DNA of 64,000 nt from Hyphomicrobiaceae bacterium. GTDB taxonomy: Bacteria; Pseudomonadota; Alphaproteobacteria; Rhizobiales; Hyphomicrobiaceae. The position numbers and the translations under genes were made by a program. Below, one piece after another: positions 24,748 through 34,277 of this stretch. How positions within the stretch are numbered: position 1 is the stretch's first letter; every line of letters starts with the position of its first letter. The stretch spans positions 496,001 through 560,000 of the forward strand of contig JACKJH010000003.1 of the NCBI GenBank assembly GCA_020638055.1, written 5' to 3'. The notes below the pieces were generated by a model, which was given only the letters and a program-made list of their open reading frames with translations, was not told the origin of the DNA and did no database searches.

Positions 24748-25656
24748 TTACGTGATCACAGCGCGTGGCCGTGGCTGGTCGCGACACAATGTGAGGGTCG
24801 ACCACTCATAAATGCGGGCGTGATGCACCACATGGAAGCCAGCGGCCCTGTAGGCGGCAATTACAGATGGCGCTTGCGGTACCAATAAGCCCGAGAGCAC
24901 GACATGACCACCCGGAGCTGACGCGCGTGCGATAGAGCGCGCGAGGCGTATCAGCGGTCCTGCCAGGATATTGGCGATGATCAGGTCGAAATGCTGACCC
25001 CGCATGGCGGGATGGCCAAGTCCTTCAGCGACGAAAAATTTCAGTTTTGCAGAAGCGCGATTGGCTTTCGCATTGCTGCGCGCAACATCGATAGCAGTGG
25101 GGTCGTTGTCAGTTCCAACAATTTTGGCCTTTGGCAAGGCACGGTGCGTGGCAAGCGCAAGCACACCCGAGCCGCATCCAAGATCCAGCACGGTCTTGTA
25201 CGTGGCTCGCCGCATCAATTTATCGATGGCGAGAAGGCAGCCATAAGTCGTGGCGTGGTGTGCCGTGCCGAATGCCTCGCCCGCATCGATCTGCAGCGAC
25301 CCCGGGCCCTGCGGCACACGGGCAGCATCATGGCTGCCATGAATTGTAAACCGGCCGGCTTCGACCGGTGGCAGCGCGGCTTGCGATAAAGTAACCCAGT
25401 TTTCGTCTGGAACGCCCTCCAAGACGATCTCGCCAATTGCCTCCTCAGGCAATTGCAGCAGGTTGGCAAGCTGGTTGCGCAGAGCATCGGGTTCGGGTGC
25501 ATGGTCGAAATAGGCATCGACCCGCATGCCGCCGTCAACGGTTTCAAACATCGTGGTTGCATTGGGTGCAGGATCAATGAGGTTGATGAGAGCACCTTCC
25601 AGACGGCGGGCAATGTCACGGCTGGGTTGCTTCAACAAGATGCGGTGCTTGGACAT
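24748..25656 (-). CDS. prmA: Ribosomal protein L11 methyltransferase PrmA-like
   Basis: SAM-dependent methyltransferase of the PrmA family. 302 residues: an N-terminal substrate-binding part (about 1-130, with LPEEAIGEIVLEG and ENWVTLSQAALPPVEAGRF), the motif AFGTAHHATTYGCL, then the Rossmann domain with VLDLGCGSGVLALA, VGTDNDPTAIDVARSNA and post-II motif DLIIANILAGPLIRLA. All motifs expected of PrmA are present. Transcribed alone; repeats flank it upstream of its 3' end. Confidence 0.92.
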   Translation of the reverse strand: MSKHRILLKQPSRDIARRLEGALINLIDPAPNATTMFETVDGGMRVDAYFDHAPEPDALRNQLANLLQLPEEAIGEIVLEGVPDENWVTLSQAALPPVEAGRFTIHGSHDAARVPQGPGSLQIDAGEAFGTAHHATTYGCLLAIDKLMRRATYKTVLDLGCGSGVLALATHRALPKAKIVGTDNDPTAIDVARSNAKANRASAKLKFFVAEGLGHPAMRGQHFDLIIANILAGPLIRLARSIARASAPGGHVVLSGLLVPQAPSVIAAYRAAGFHVVHHARIYEWSTLTLCRDQPRPRAVIT

Positions 25657-25901
25657 GCGGTAAACGGCTCGCGTCGGATGTGTCGGCGTTCAAAAATGAA
25701 GGGGTGCCAAAATGAGATTGTGCCAATCGGGATTGCCCAAGCGGCCGTCTGCTGGCCGCTGTGTTACACGCGCGAGGACGACAATGGAAGAGCGCACCAC
25801 AAACCTTGCTCTGGACATTTGTCACGCGCGCTTTGCGCATTCGTGCGCACCATTCTGTCTGAAAAGCCGCAGAATAGGATCGCAAATCGAAAGAGCTCGG
25901 G

Positions 25902-27437
25902 TCAGCCGTTGGCGCTGGTGTCGGCGTTAACGCTCACCGCCATGTCGTCGGTATCGCCTCGCAGGGTATCCGCCTGTCGAATAGCTGTTTCCACGGCACC
26001 AGGATCACCTTCGAACTCATAGCCTTCACCGCTTCCAGGTTCAGGCAGATGGTCCAGGAATACGTCCCACATGGCATCGAGGTGGGCAGCAGCCTCGCCC
26101 GGCTGCATCGTATGCAGATAACCGTCTGCATCCTCCGTAACGATACCGTCTGCTTTCAGCCGGCTGAGCGCATCTTCGAGATCGAAATCAACATTTACAC
26201 CGAATTCGGTCGCCAGATACTGCTCAATCGCCGCGTCAATGGCAGGAAGATCTGAGTGCCGCGCGCGCTCTTTCACAAGAACCGTATAAAGCAGCATTTC
26301 TTCTTTCACGTCTTCTTCCGCCGCCCGGTCGGCCAGCATGATCATGACGCCGCGGTTGTCAGCCATGGAATGGAAGTAGAGGTTCTTAGCCATCACCACC
26401 ATGTAGCGCTGTTTCTGATTGAAGAAACCCATCACCTGCCGCACGGCAACCGCGCCAATACTTGCCACGGCCCCTGCCGCGACAATTGGATTGGAAAACA
26501 ATAGTGCCAATTTGCCCGCTGAACTGGCGATACCCATACCCAGGCCACCCACCGACGTCGCGCCGAGTTTCAGCTTGTCGAAAAACCGGAACTTCACGAC
26601 CGTATTGGGAAATACCATCTCAAGATCTGTGCGCGGGATGTTCTTGAACAGCTTCAGATAGATGTTGTCTTCGCGCACTTCCGCGGGAAGCATTGCCCGC
26701 AGCTTCATGACAATCTTCTTTGCTTCCTTGTGGCTGACCCGCTCCTTTTCCATAACCTCGCGGACGCGCACATCAAACGGCTTCAATTTGAAAAGCAGAC
26801 ATAGCCGCTGATAGATTGGTACATCGAACTCTTCCTTGCGCATGAATTTGCGCAAAGTGCGCTTCTCATGCTGCATTGTGGAGGCGCCGCGATAATAGAT
26901 TTGCACTTCCTCAAAGGCTGAGAAGTCAACGTGCAGATCGAGCCCGTAATGCGACTCGTTAGTCAGGATAACTTCGACATTCTCCGGTGAAATGCAGCGG
27001 TAGTTGGCCTGCTCCAGCAGGTGCCGCATACCCTTGATAACGCGCTCTTGCATCGAGGCGCGTTCTTCATCGGTGAATTTTCGTGTCAAGAGCAGGTCGG
27101 TGTCGGGACTGAACGGCTCGTAAGCCTGTTCAAGTGCCAGGGTACGGCAGGCATAGCGCTGGTGTCGCCAATAATCGAGATACTGAAAGAAGCGGCGCAC
27201 GTCAGATTCCAGCGCTTTAGGCCACGCTTTCGGGGCGGTCAACCGGTCCATCAGCGCAAACCGGGTAACCGGTATAAACGTCTCGCGGTCTAACTCCGCA
27301 ACATCGGTCCGGCCGCTTGCATCATCAGGCGCTTCATCCTGCCGCAAAGAAATACTTACGGCTTTCGGCGGTTTGGCATTGTTTTTCATGCGCACGCTCG
27401 CATTCGGCATCGCTGCCATGGCCTCAGCGGACGACAT
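25902..27437 (-). CDS. DUF3754 (TMEM143-like) membrane protein
   Basis: 511 residues. The N-terminal 45 are variable and hydrophilic; then ETFIPVTRFALMDRL and a long charged region with LTNESHYGLDLHVDFSAFEE and FDVPIYQRLCLLFKLK. IYLKLFKNIPRTDLEMVFP and FFDKLKLGATSVGG lead into two hydrophobic stretches (about 315-350), followed by an acidic tail. This is the layout of DUF3754, shared with the mitochondrial protein TMEM143; biochemical function is unknown. First gene after repeats at 27462, transcribed alone. Confidence 0.85.
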   Translation of the reverse strand: MSSAEAMAAMPNASVRMKNNAKPPKAVSISLRQDEAPDDASGRTDVAELDRETFIPVTRFALMDRLTAPKAWPKALESDVRRFFQYLDYWRHQRYACRTLALEQAYEPFSPDTDLLLTRKFTDEERASMQERVIKGMRHLLEQANYRCISPENVEVILTNESHYGLDLHVDFSAFEEVQIYYRGASTMQHEKRTLRKFMRKEEFDVPIYQRLCLLFKLKPFDVRVREVMEKERVSHKEAKKIVMKLRAMLPAEVREDNIYLKLFKNIPRTDLEMVFPNTVVKFRFFDKLKLGATSVGGLGMGIASSAGKLALLFSNPIVAAGAVASIGAVAVRQVMGFFNQKQRYMVVMAKNLYFHSMADNRGVMIMLADRAAEEDVKEEMLLYTVLVKERARHSDLPAIDAAIEQYLATEFGVNVDFDLEDALSRLKADGIVTEDADGYLHTMQPGEAAAHLDAMWDVFLDHLPEPGSGEGYEFEGDPGAVETAIRQADTLRGDTDDMAVSVNADTSANG

Positions 27438-27461
27438 TTCTCTTCCCTCCCAGTTACGCTA

Positions 27462-27676
27462 CAGCATGTTTAGCTGAAGTGTAGAGCGGTTCAGCGTGAA
27501 AAACATGCTCCAGACTAAAGAGCATGTTTAGCTGAAGTGTAGAGCGGTTCAGCGTGAAAAACATGCTCCAAACAGAAAGTTAGATCCCGATATAACGCAC
27601 GACGCTCTGGAGCATTTTCCGACGAAGTGGACACCGGTTCGTCGCAGAAAATGCGACCAAACAAGAAGCTAGCCCG
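27462..27676. repeat. Two family B and one family A repeats, with compensatory change
   Basis: Two AGCATGTTTAGCTGAAGTG...CGGTTCAGCG...ACATGCT units (27462-27512, 27520-27569) differ from other family B copies by CTGAA/TTCAG in place of CCGAA/TTCGG, preserving pairing. Then an ATAACGCACGACGCTCT half-hairpin and one family A unit (27611-27654) follow. Confidence 0.85.
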
Positions 27677-28194
27677 CCTCCCTCCTTGCGGGTCGATCTC
27701 GCGCCAGCGCGATGACGGCCGTGCCCTCGTGAGAAAGGCGGCCTAGACCCTGAGATTTATTCAAAGTTCGAGTTTCAACATTTACGCACTTTTACAGCAC
27801 CAACTTTATGCATGCGATCCCTGTCCGCAGGATTGCCAGCTCCAAGAGCCTAATTCGTAACGCGTGCTGCTTTTGGGCAATACTGTGGCGAGTTCCAGCT
27901 CACATCCAGGTCAAGGCGCGTGTAGGGTGGCAGCCGTGTGGGCGCAATCGGGCCAGATGCCATCATGGCGTTCGAACCGCACTGGATCAGCGAACGTCAC
28001 TGCATAAACAGGTTTTCTGCAGAAAGCCGATTAGGCTCGTTTCGTTGCTAAGTGGAGGTTGGGGTTTAATCCATTCATCAACGTGATTCGACACTACGTG
28101 GCGTGCATGTCGCAAAGGAACGGGTCATAATGGCGTTAAGCTCATTACCGCATCAACGCACACTTTTGCTGACAATTGGCATAAGGGGATTATT
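27677..28194. other. Gap before the J-domain gene
   Basis: Contains GCCCTCGTGAGAAAGGCGG (27722-27740), whose reverse complement occurs at 4482-4502 beside family D copy 1, so it is a fourth small dispersed piece. The remaining sequence holds no credible gene; the promoter of the gene at 28195 should lie near its 3' end. Confidence 0.45.
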
Positions 28195-30003
28195 GTGCAA
28201 GTTCGGCAACTGATTTTGGGCGCGGTAGCATCACTTGCGGTCTTCAGTGCGGCGGGTTCCACGGCCGCCCAAGCCGCTGAGCGTCTTTCGCTTCCGTTTA
28301 CCTGCAGTGTCGAGGGGAATGCCGTCAGGCTGAAACCGGGGCCCTTAGAAGAGTTGGCAATCGTGGGGCCGCGACTTGAGCAAGTCGTTATGGCATGCAC
28401 CGAAGGCGGCACGTCCGAATGCAGAACGATGGTCGCCCATAAATTTTTAGTTCTCTGCGGCGGCAAACGGGTGTCTTGGGCAAAAGTTGCCGAGGCAGTA
28501 GGCGGTCGCAGAACGTCGCGTGTTTGGCGCAAGGGCGATCAACTGCACGTTGCGCTCGTGCAGGCTGCAAAACCATGTTCAACAGCCTCTGAAGTTGAAA
28601 AAACCAACGCATCGCCGACTTCGTCCGCTCACTGCGAAAGCTCAGGCGCTGCCGAACTCCTTTTCGTTATGCCTGCCGATTACGCGCCCGTCGCGCACTT
28701 CGGCGCGCGGATAACCGGTTCGCCGAATGCCGCAGATGCGTCACAGCCTGGCGGCACGACTGAGAACTCACAATCATCAGTTGCCGCAGCCCAGCCTGCG
28801 CAAGCCTCACGCACAGCGCTCAGCGAGAAATTGTTGGCCCGGACAATCGTGACCGAACCGCTTCCCGAGCTGAGGGCAGGTAGCCGCGGACAAGACGTTA
28901 CAGGTGTGCCCCGAGGCAGCGTTAGCGACGGCAAGGCCGGGGTCGACCATAGCCGCCTTCAAACTGGTGGATCGGACTTGGCTGCGATATCGCCGACCAG
29001 CCGCGCCGCGCCGAACATTGGCGGCACCGGCCGGTCAACGGGTGAAAATGCCTCCGGCCACGTGCAACAACGCAACGCAACATCGTCTGAAGCACCAGAT
29101 GGTCGTCCTGCGCCCGAAACCATGGCCTGGGGGGCGACTGTCATTTCACCCGATGGGCCGGTCGAAACATCTGCGCTCGGCGAACAATCTGAAAGTCATC
29201 ACAACGCAGACGCCTATAACGCTATACCAACACCAGGTCGTATTGCACTTCTGCTGCTGGCCACGGTCTTGTTGGGTTCGCTGGGCTGGATGGCGTGGTC
29301 ACGGCCAGATCGGGTAGCTGCGGCTGCGGCAACCGCAAAGCGTGCATCACATGGACTGGCGGGTCATTTGCCCGCCAAAGACCGTGCTGTCCGGTTTGCT
29401 TCCGATGCGATAGCAAAAACCCGCGCTACAGCCGCCCAAACCGGCGCAGCAGCGGTTCACAAATGGCAACAAGCCGTTGCCGCAAAGCCGAGAAAAAATG
29501 CCCACTCCCCACAGTATCCTGTGGCTGGCGTCGAGGAAGTCTGCACGACTGTTGACATCGCAGTCCGTCAGGTGCCGCAGGAACTACCCCTGCGCGGTGT
29601 TTTGAACGAAGAGCTCGCGCGCGTACGTGAGCGTCTGTCGGTCGCCAGGGCCGCCGCGTCAGGCGACGGTGGGGAAGCGCAAGTGCCAGTCGCGGCCTAC
29701 CGTGTTCTGATGCGCGATCTCGATCGCATCCGACGCATCGCCGAAAGCGCTCGCGAAGGCATGGCGGCCGAGACGATGGCAGGGGTTCGAATGCCCAGAA
29801 ATCGTGAAGAAGCATTTGACGTGCTCGGGCTCAATCCCAACGCGGGCGACTCGACGGCCAAGAAGGTGATCGATGCCTTGCGCATGAGCTGGCACCCCGA
29901 TCTCGCTCAGAGCCCGGATGATTTGGCTGTCAGGGAAGAGCGGATCAAGCAAATCAACGTGGCATCAGAGCTGATTTCAGGAAAATTCGCCAACTTGGCA
30001 TGA
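28195..30003 (+). CDS. Membrane protein with signal peptide and C-terminal J-domain
   Basis: 602 residues from GTG 28195 (AAGGGGA upstream). Signal peptide 1-27; a compact periplasmic domain of about 30-170 with cysteines at 37, 68, 76, 88, 128 and 147; a disordered Ser/Thr/Gly region; a single membrane segment at about 350-368 (IALLLLATVLLGSLGWMAW); then a cytoplasmic part ending in a J-domain (538-594) with the HPD triad at 567-569 (MSWHPDLAQ). J-domains stimulate Hsp70, so this protein could recruit DnaK to the membrane and sense something in the periplasm. I know no named family with this order. It converges on algH with 8 bases between. Confidence 0.85.
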   Translation: MQVRQLILGAVASLAVFSAAGSTAAQAAERLSLPFTCSVEGNAVRLKPGPLEELAIVGPRLEQVVMACTEGGTSECRTMVAHKFLVLCGGKRVSWAKVAEAVGGRRTSRVWRKGDQLHVALVQAAKPCSTASEVEKTNASPTSSAHCESSGAAELLFVMPADYAPVAHFGARITGSPNAADASQPGGTTENSQSSVAAAQPAQASRTALSEKLLARTIVTEPLPELRAGSRGQDVTGVPRGSVSDGKAGVDHSRLQTGGSDLAAISPTSRAAPNIGGTGRSTGENASGHVQQRNATSSEAPDGRPAPETMAWGATVISPDGPVETSALGEQSESHHNADAYNAIPTPGRIALLLLATVLLGSLGWMAWSRPDRVAAAAATAKRASHGLAGHLPAKDRAVRFASDAIAKTRATAAQTGAAAVHKWQQAVAAKPRKNAHSPQYPVAGVEEVCTTVDIAVRQVPQELPLRGVLNEELARVRERLSVARAAASGDGGEAQVPVAAYRVLMRDLDRIRRIAESAREGMAAETMAGVRMPRNREEAFDVLGLNPNAGDSTAKKVIDALRMSWHPDLAQSPDDLAVREERIKQINVASELISGKFANLA

Positions 30004-30011
30004 AACAAAAA

Positions 30012-30632
30012 TCAGGCGTGGCCGGCGTCAGCGACCAAATGCGATGGGTCGATACCGATCTTGGCCAGCGCGCGAGAATACTTTGCCTCGCTGTCGGCAT
30101 TGAAAATCAAATCGTGGTCGGCAGCACAGTGAAGCCAGCCGTTCGCCTGGATCTCGCTCTCCAACTGTCCCGGTGACCAACCCGCATAGCCTAGCGCCAA
30201 AAGCATATGCTCAGGACCCTCACCCGTCGCAATGGCGCGCAGAATATCCAAAGTCGCCGTAAGACAGACCCCACCGCGAATCGGCAGGGTCGAATTTGTT
30301 ACGAAATAATCTGAACTATGCAGCACGAAACCGCGGCCGGTTTCTACCGGACCGCCAATATAAACCGGTTTAGATGCAAGCTCAGCGGGCATATCCTCGA
30401 AGCTGACGATGGCGTCGGCGCCCTCTGCAAGACCAAGTCGTTCAAGTAGGTCTGCAAAGTCGATGTTGTCGGCTTCCTGATTGACGATTAACCCCATTGC
30501 GCCCTCGTCGGAGTGCGCACACAAGTAGATCACCGTCCGCCGGAAGCGGCGATCGGTCATGCGGGGCATTGCGATCAGCAGTTGCCCCTCCAGATAGCCG
30601 TCGTCTGCATCATCATGTTGTAGCATTGTCAT
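30012..30632 (-). CDS. AlgH/YqgE family protein (UPF0301)
   Basis: 206 residues of the conserved YqgE/AlgH family: YLEGQLLIAMPRMTDRRF, AMGLIVNQEADNIDFADLL, PVYIGGPVETGRGFVLHS, TATLDILRAIATGEGP and LALGYAGWSPGQLESEI. The biochemical role is unknown; Pseudomonas AlgH is linked to control of alginate. Second Met (MLQHDD) is an equally possible start. In many Rhizobiales it neighbours the DsbD-N gene that follows here. Confidence 0.93.
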   Translation of the reverse strand: MTMLQHDDADDGYLEGQLLIAMPRMTDRRFRRTVIYLCAHSDEGAMGLIVNQEADNIDFADLLERLGLAEGADAIVSFEDMPAELASKPVYIGGPVETGRGFVLHSSDYFVTNSTLPIRGGVCLTATLDILRAIATGEGPEHMLLALGYAGWSPGQLESEIQANGWLHCAADHDLIFNADSEAKYSRALAKIGIDPSHLVADAGHA

Positions 30633-31051
30633 GCGGTTGACACTAACCCTCAGTTACCGTCCTGTGAAGTTGCCAGTTTACCCTGGCATCAACGCCGCAA
30701 ATTCTCATCCAGTTGCCAACATTTTGTGTACGAACCGGCGTCCACTTCGTCGCAATACGCTTAGGGTAGACATGAACCGAGCAACTGCCGATGACAGTCC
30801 AGTGACGATGGATTGATTTGCAGTGGCACATGGTGAGAACGTACCCTGCTGAGTTGATACGTTGTTCTTGATGCGCTCCAATACGCCGCAGTTCCCGCCG
30901 ATACGAAGAATCCAGGCATTTCAGGACCGATGATGACGCAGCATAACGAAAGAGTATTCTTTAGCTCTGGAACGCAATTGCAGCCTTATTGCCTACCGTT
31001 CCATGCGCCCCTGTTCGCTACCCGCGCTTTCCAATGCGACGATCTTCACAA
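30633..31051. other. Divergent promoter gap between algH and the DsbD-N gene
   Basis: About 420 bases. CCACTTCGTCGCAATACGC near 30741 looks like a worn piece of family A. No gene or strong hairpin seen; it must hold promoters for both flanking genes. Confidence 0.4.
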
Positions 31052-31948
31052 ATGAACACCGTTTTAAAACAGTTTCGTTTCCGCACCGCTATGATGCTCG
31101 CCGTTGCGACTGTCTTCGCCTCACCAGCCCCGCTCAGCGCGCAGGAAATTGTCTCGGATTGGGTTGAGGGTCACAACGTACGCACCCGGCTGGTGATCGC
31201 AACGTTGCCCAAAATCGCCGCTCAAGAGGCTTCCAGCGCAGCGTCAGTCACACCGCAGATCGTGGCCGGTTTGGAGATGGAGCTTTCAGAGGGATGGAAG
31301 ACATACTGGCGCAATCCGGGTGACGCCGGTGGTGTTCCACCCGAGTTTGATTGGTCTGGCTCGGAAAACGTCGCAAAGGTCGAAGTGCACTATCCTGCAC
31401 CAATGCGCATGACCGATGCGGCCGGAAGCACCATAGGCTACAAAAAACACGTCGTTTTCCCTGTTCATGTAACCCCAAGTAAGTTTGGAGACGCCGCAAC
31501 GCTGAAACTCCAGTTGGCGTTCGGAGTATGTAACAACATCTGCGTGCCGAGTGAGGCTACTTATGAAGTTTCGCTGCCTGCGGGAAAAGCACCGCCCGTG
31601 CCGGCTGCGCTTGCTGAGGCTTTGGCCCGCGTACCCGCCCAAGGTGATCCTCAGCCAGGCCACCCTCACATAGAGAAAATCGAAACGGCACTTGCAGCAA
31701 ATCCGCCCAAAGTGACCATGCACGTTGCATTCCCCAACGGCACCGCTGGCGCCGATGTGTTCGTCGAGGGGCCGCCAGGTGAATTTGTGCCAATGACCAG
31801 GGTCAAGGGCAAGTCCGGCGAAAACACCCTTGTTTATGAGATAGATTTGTCGGAAGGCGCCGATGTCGAAGCCCTGAAGGGCGAGACCTTGCGCGTGACG
31901 ATCGTCTCAGACAAATCCAGTTCCGAAACGCAATTGAAGTTGCAGTGA
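31052..31948 (+). CDS. Periplasmic protein with DsbD N-terminal-like domain
   Basis: 298 residues from ATG 31052, with a signal peptide ending at LSAQE. It matches the alphaproteobacterial DsbD-alpha-like family: EGWKTYWRNPGDAGGVPPEF, VEVHYPAPMRM, IGYKKHVVFPVHVTP and the cysteine pair in GVCNNICVPSEA that could exchange disulfides. There is no DsbD membrane part or C-terminal thioredoxin domain, so it would need a separate electron donor such as CcdA. Neighbouring algH and peroxiredoxin suggest envelope redox or oxidative-stress context. ATG 31034 is an alternative start. Confidence 0.85.
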   Translation: MNTVLKQFRFRTAMMLAVATVFASPAPLSAQEIVSDWVEGHNVRTRLVIATLPKIAAQEASSAASVTPQIVAGLEMELSEGWKTYWRNPGDAGGVPPEFDWSGSENVAKVEVHYPAPMRMTDAAGSTIGYKKHVVFPVHVTPSKFGDAATLKLQLAFGVCNNICVPSEATYEVSLPAGKAPPVPAALAEALARVPAQGDPQPGHPHIEKIETALAANPPKVTMHVAFPNGTAGADVFVEGPPGEFVPMTRVKGKSGENTLVYEIDLSEGADVEALKGETLRVTIVSDKSSSETQLKLQ

Positions 31949-32032
31949 AGCAATTCCGGCCGTCAAACAAAATCGCCAAACGCAAGGTCTGGTGGCACAA
32001 TCGGCAAGCGGTTATCCTCCCCGCGGCAACTG

Positions 32033-32082
32033 GAGCATGTTTAACGCAAGTGTGACGCGGCGCATCGTGAAAAACATGCTTC
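32033..32082. repeat. Degenerate family B repeat
   Basis: GAGCATGTTTAACGCAAGTG ... GTGAAAAACATGCTT: outer arms intact, inner arms no longer paired. In the 402-base gap before the peroxiredoxin gene; otherwise no feature is recognised there. Confidence 0.65.
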
Positions 32083-32350
32083 AAAAAAGTTCAATCGCGC
32101 TCTTGTCTCTACAAAACATGTGTGTCCCTACAAAACCTGAACACGATCTGGTCTCGCAAGACAGCAGTATACGTTGTTCCAATAGCTAAGAGAGAATACG
32201 TGTTGCCCCTTTTGTTTGGAGAGTGTCGCCATTCGAAAGCAGTATGGCCACATAGCGTCCGACAGAAGGATTATGGCCTGCAGGGCCCCTTCGCATAGCG
32301 GTCACACAAAGTCGGCCGTGCTATCAAAATGCTCAATGAGGAAACAGAAT

Positions 32351-32848
32351 ATGACGATCAAGGTTGGCGACAAGCTTCCTGATGCGACCTTCACTGTAAT
32401 GGGACCGGATGGCCCCAAGCCCATCACTACGTCTGAGGTATTTTCCGGTAAGAAGGTGGCATTGTTCGCCGTACCCGGCGCCTACACGCCAACCTGCCAT
32501 AAAAAGCATCTGCCTGGTTTCCTCAATCACATGGATGACCTGGCAGCCAAGGGCGTGAATTCGGTCGCGTGCACAGCAGTCAACGACATCTTTGTGCTTG
32601 ACCAATGGGCCAAAGACACCGGCGCGATGGACAAGATCCAAATGCTTGCGGACGGCTCGGCAGATTTCGCCAAGGCGATTGGGCTGGATGTCGATTTGTC
32701 AAAGGGTGGGCTCGGCGTGCGCTCCAAGAGATATGCAATGCTCGTTGACGATGGCGTTGTAAAAACCCTCAATGTTGAGGATGCGCCGTCCAATCATGAT
32801 CAGTCGAGCGCAGAAAAGCTGTGCAGCATGATCGGCGACAAGATCTGA
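32351..32848 (+). CDS. Peroxiredoxin, Prx5/thiol-specific antioxidant type
   Basis: 165 residues from ATG 32351, preceded by GAGG. Reduces hydroperoxides with the peroxidatic Cys49 in VPGAYTPTCHKKHLPGF, the Prx5 motif. TAVNDIFVLDQWAKD, DGSADFAKAIGL and GLGVRSKRYAMLVDDGVV complete the family pattern. Frames upstream of 32351 read through non-coding sequence. No glutaredoxin domain is fused. Cys at CSMIGDKI near the end might be a resolving residue, which is a guess. Confidence 0.94.
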   Translation: MTIKVGDKLPDATFTVMGPDGPKPITTSEVFSGKKVALFAVPGAYTPTCHKKHLPGFLNHMDDLAAKGVNSVACTAVNDIFVLDQWAKDTGAMDKIQMLADGSADFAKAIGLDVDLSKGGLGVRSKRYAMLVDDGVVKTLNVEDAPSNHDQSSAEKLCSMIGDKI

Positions 32849-32901
32849 TTAACATCCAGCTCGCGAGGACGACCGCATCGTCCATCGTCATCGCGGCTTG
32901 A

Positions 32902-32933
32902 AAAAACGAATGGCCAAGTTCCCTTGGCCATTC
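32902..32933 (-). terminator. Rho-independent terminator for the gene at 32971
   Basis: Perfect 11-base stem GAATGGCCAAG/CTTGGCCATTC (32908-32933). On the minus strand it is followed by GTTTTTT, placing it about 40 bases beyond the stop of the minus-strand gene. Confidence 0.85.
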
Positions 32934-32970
32934 GGTAAATCGGTGAAGCGTTCTTCAGGCACGATTAAAG

Positions 32971-33363
32971 TCAGCGCCTGCGCATCTTGAAGGAACCCGA
33001 TCCTCCACCGTCGCCGACCAATCTGACATACTGCGTCGAGCCGTGCAGCTTGATGCTGATTGATCCCGTTATATTGTACTGCGGATTGCGGAACTTGCCG
33101 GCATATTCGTTGGCGCCGACTCTGTTGACCGTAGCGGTCTGGACTACGCGCCCTGACGGTGTCGCACAGGTTGCGTTCATTTTGTAAAGCGTGCCAGAAA
33201 CGCGCGAAAACCGGGCATTGCAGCGGGCGCGTTCACGCGATCTTGAATAGTGCACGGAGCCATTGCCACTCCACGCTCCAGACAACGAATCAGCACGGGC
33301 AGGCACCGAAGCGAAGGATAACATCAAGGTAGCAATGGCCACGGAATAAGCGAACAATGGCAT
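32971..33363 (-). CDS. Small secreted protein, unknown
   Basis: 130 residues with a signal peptide (MPLFAYSVAIATLMLSFASVPARA). The mature protein begins DSLSGAWSGNGSVHYSRSRERARCNARF and contains two cysteines, NPQYNITGSISIKL and a Gly/Ser-rich basic end GDGGGSGSFKMRRR. It looks like a small beta-barrel of a type common in Rhizobiales but without known function. Has its own terminator. Confidence 0.75.
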   Translation of the reverse strand: MPLFAYSVAIATLMLSFASVPARADSLSGAWSGNGSVHYSRSRERARCNARFSRVSGTLYKMNATCATPSGRVVQTATVNRVGANEYAGKFRNPQYNITGSISIKLHGSTQYVRLVGDGGGSGSFKMRRR

Positions 33364-33797
33364 TGATGGTCTCTCCCAGGTAGCACGCTGGTGAATGTCG
33401 TTGATGATCAGTTAGCACGTTCCTAGATTCAGGAAAATTCCTGAAGCACGCATGAACAGCCAATACATAGTCGCATCATATGAAATCACAACACTTCGTG
33501 CCTCGTTTTGAAACCCGGATTGGCTTATCGAGGAAACGTCCGTTTCGTGGCGAGATCATGTTTAGCTCAGGTGTAATGCGGTTCAGCGTGAAAAATTTGG
33601 CGATAAACAGAAAGTTAGATTGGGGTCGTGTTTCTACGAAACATGAAAACGATCTCGCGCGCACTTCAGTCTGCCGCCAGCCGAAACTGCTTCGATCCAA
33701 ACCACACCAAAAATTTGATTCTGAGCTGGCAAGCAGCGCTTCGCAATAGTCAAACTATAACAAAATATTCACGATGGGTCGAGCCTGTCTCCGGGTT
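33364..33797. other. Gap with a worn family B repeat
   Basis: Around 33553-33610 GATCATGTTTAGCTCAGGTG...CGGTTCAGCGTGAAAAATT is a degenerate family B copy, with a related AACATGAAAACGATCTCGCG tail to 33660. The overlapping frames here are repeat sequence and not credible genes. Confidence 0.5.
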
Positions 33798-34277
33798 TCA
33801 CGACTGAAACGGAGCCATGCCTTCGCGCGCAAGCTCATCTGCGCGTTCGTTTTCAGGGTGGCCGGCATGGCCCTTCACCCAGTGCCATTCCAAGTCGTGA
33901 CGGCGCGTGGCTTCGTCCAGTTGCTGCCAAAGTTCCGCGTTCTTGACGGGCTTTTTTGAGGCCGTGCGCCAGCCGTTGCGCTTCCAGCCATGTATCCACT
34001 GTGTAATACCGTTTTTCACATAAGAGCTGTCGGTATATAGCGCGACTTTGCTTGGCCCTTTGAGCTGTTGCAACGCGGCAATGGCGGCAAAAAGTTCCAT
34101 CCGGTTATTGGTCGTGGATGCTTCACCGCCGTTGATTTCCTTGCGATGGGCCCCCGACATCAAGATAGCGCCCCAACCGCCGGGACCGGGATTGCCCGAG
34201 CATGCGCCATCGGTAAAAATAACCACCTCGGGCAGGGCCCGTTCGCCCCGCCGTTCACCCACTTTGTTCTCCTTCAT
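33798..34277 (-). CDS. rnhA: Ribonuclease HI
   Basis: Cleaves RNA in RNA-DNA hybrids. 159 residues from ATG 34277, which overlaps the thrB stop by one base (TGATG). The four catalytic acids are visible: Asp in FTDGACSGNPGPGGWG, Glu in NRMELFAAI, Asp in YTDSSYVKNGI and Asp in NERADELA. The handle region IHGWKRNGWRTASKKPVKN is of the E. coli type. Longer starts (to 34397) would run back into thrB. Confidence 0.95.
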   Translation of the reverse strand: MKENKVGERRGERALPEVVIFTDGACSGNPGPGGWGAILMSGAHRKEINGGEASTTNNRMELFAAIAALQQLKGPSKVALYTDSSYVKNGITQWIHGWKRNGWRTASKKPVKNAELWQQLDEATRRHDLEWHWVKGHAGHPENERADELAREGMAPFQS

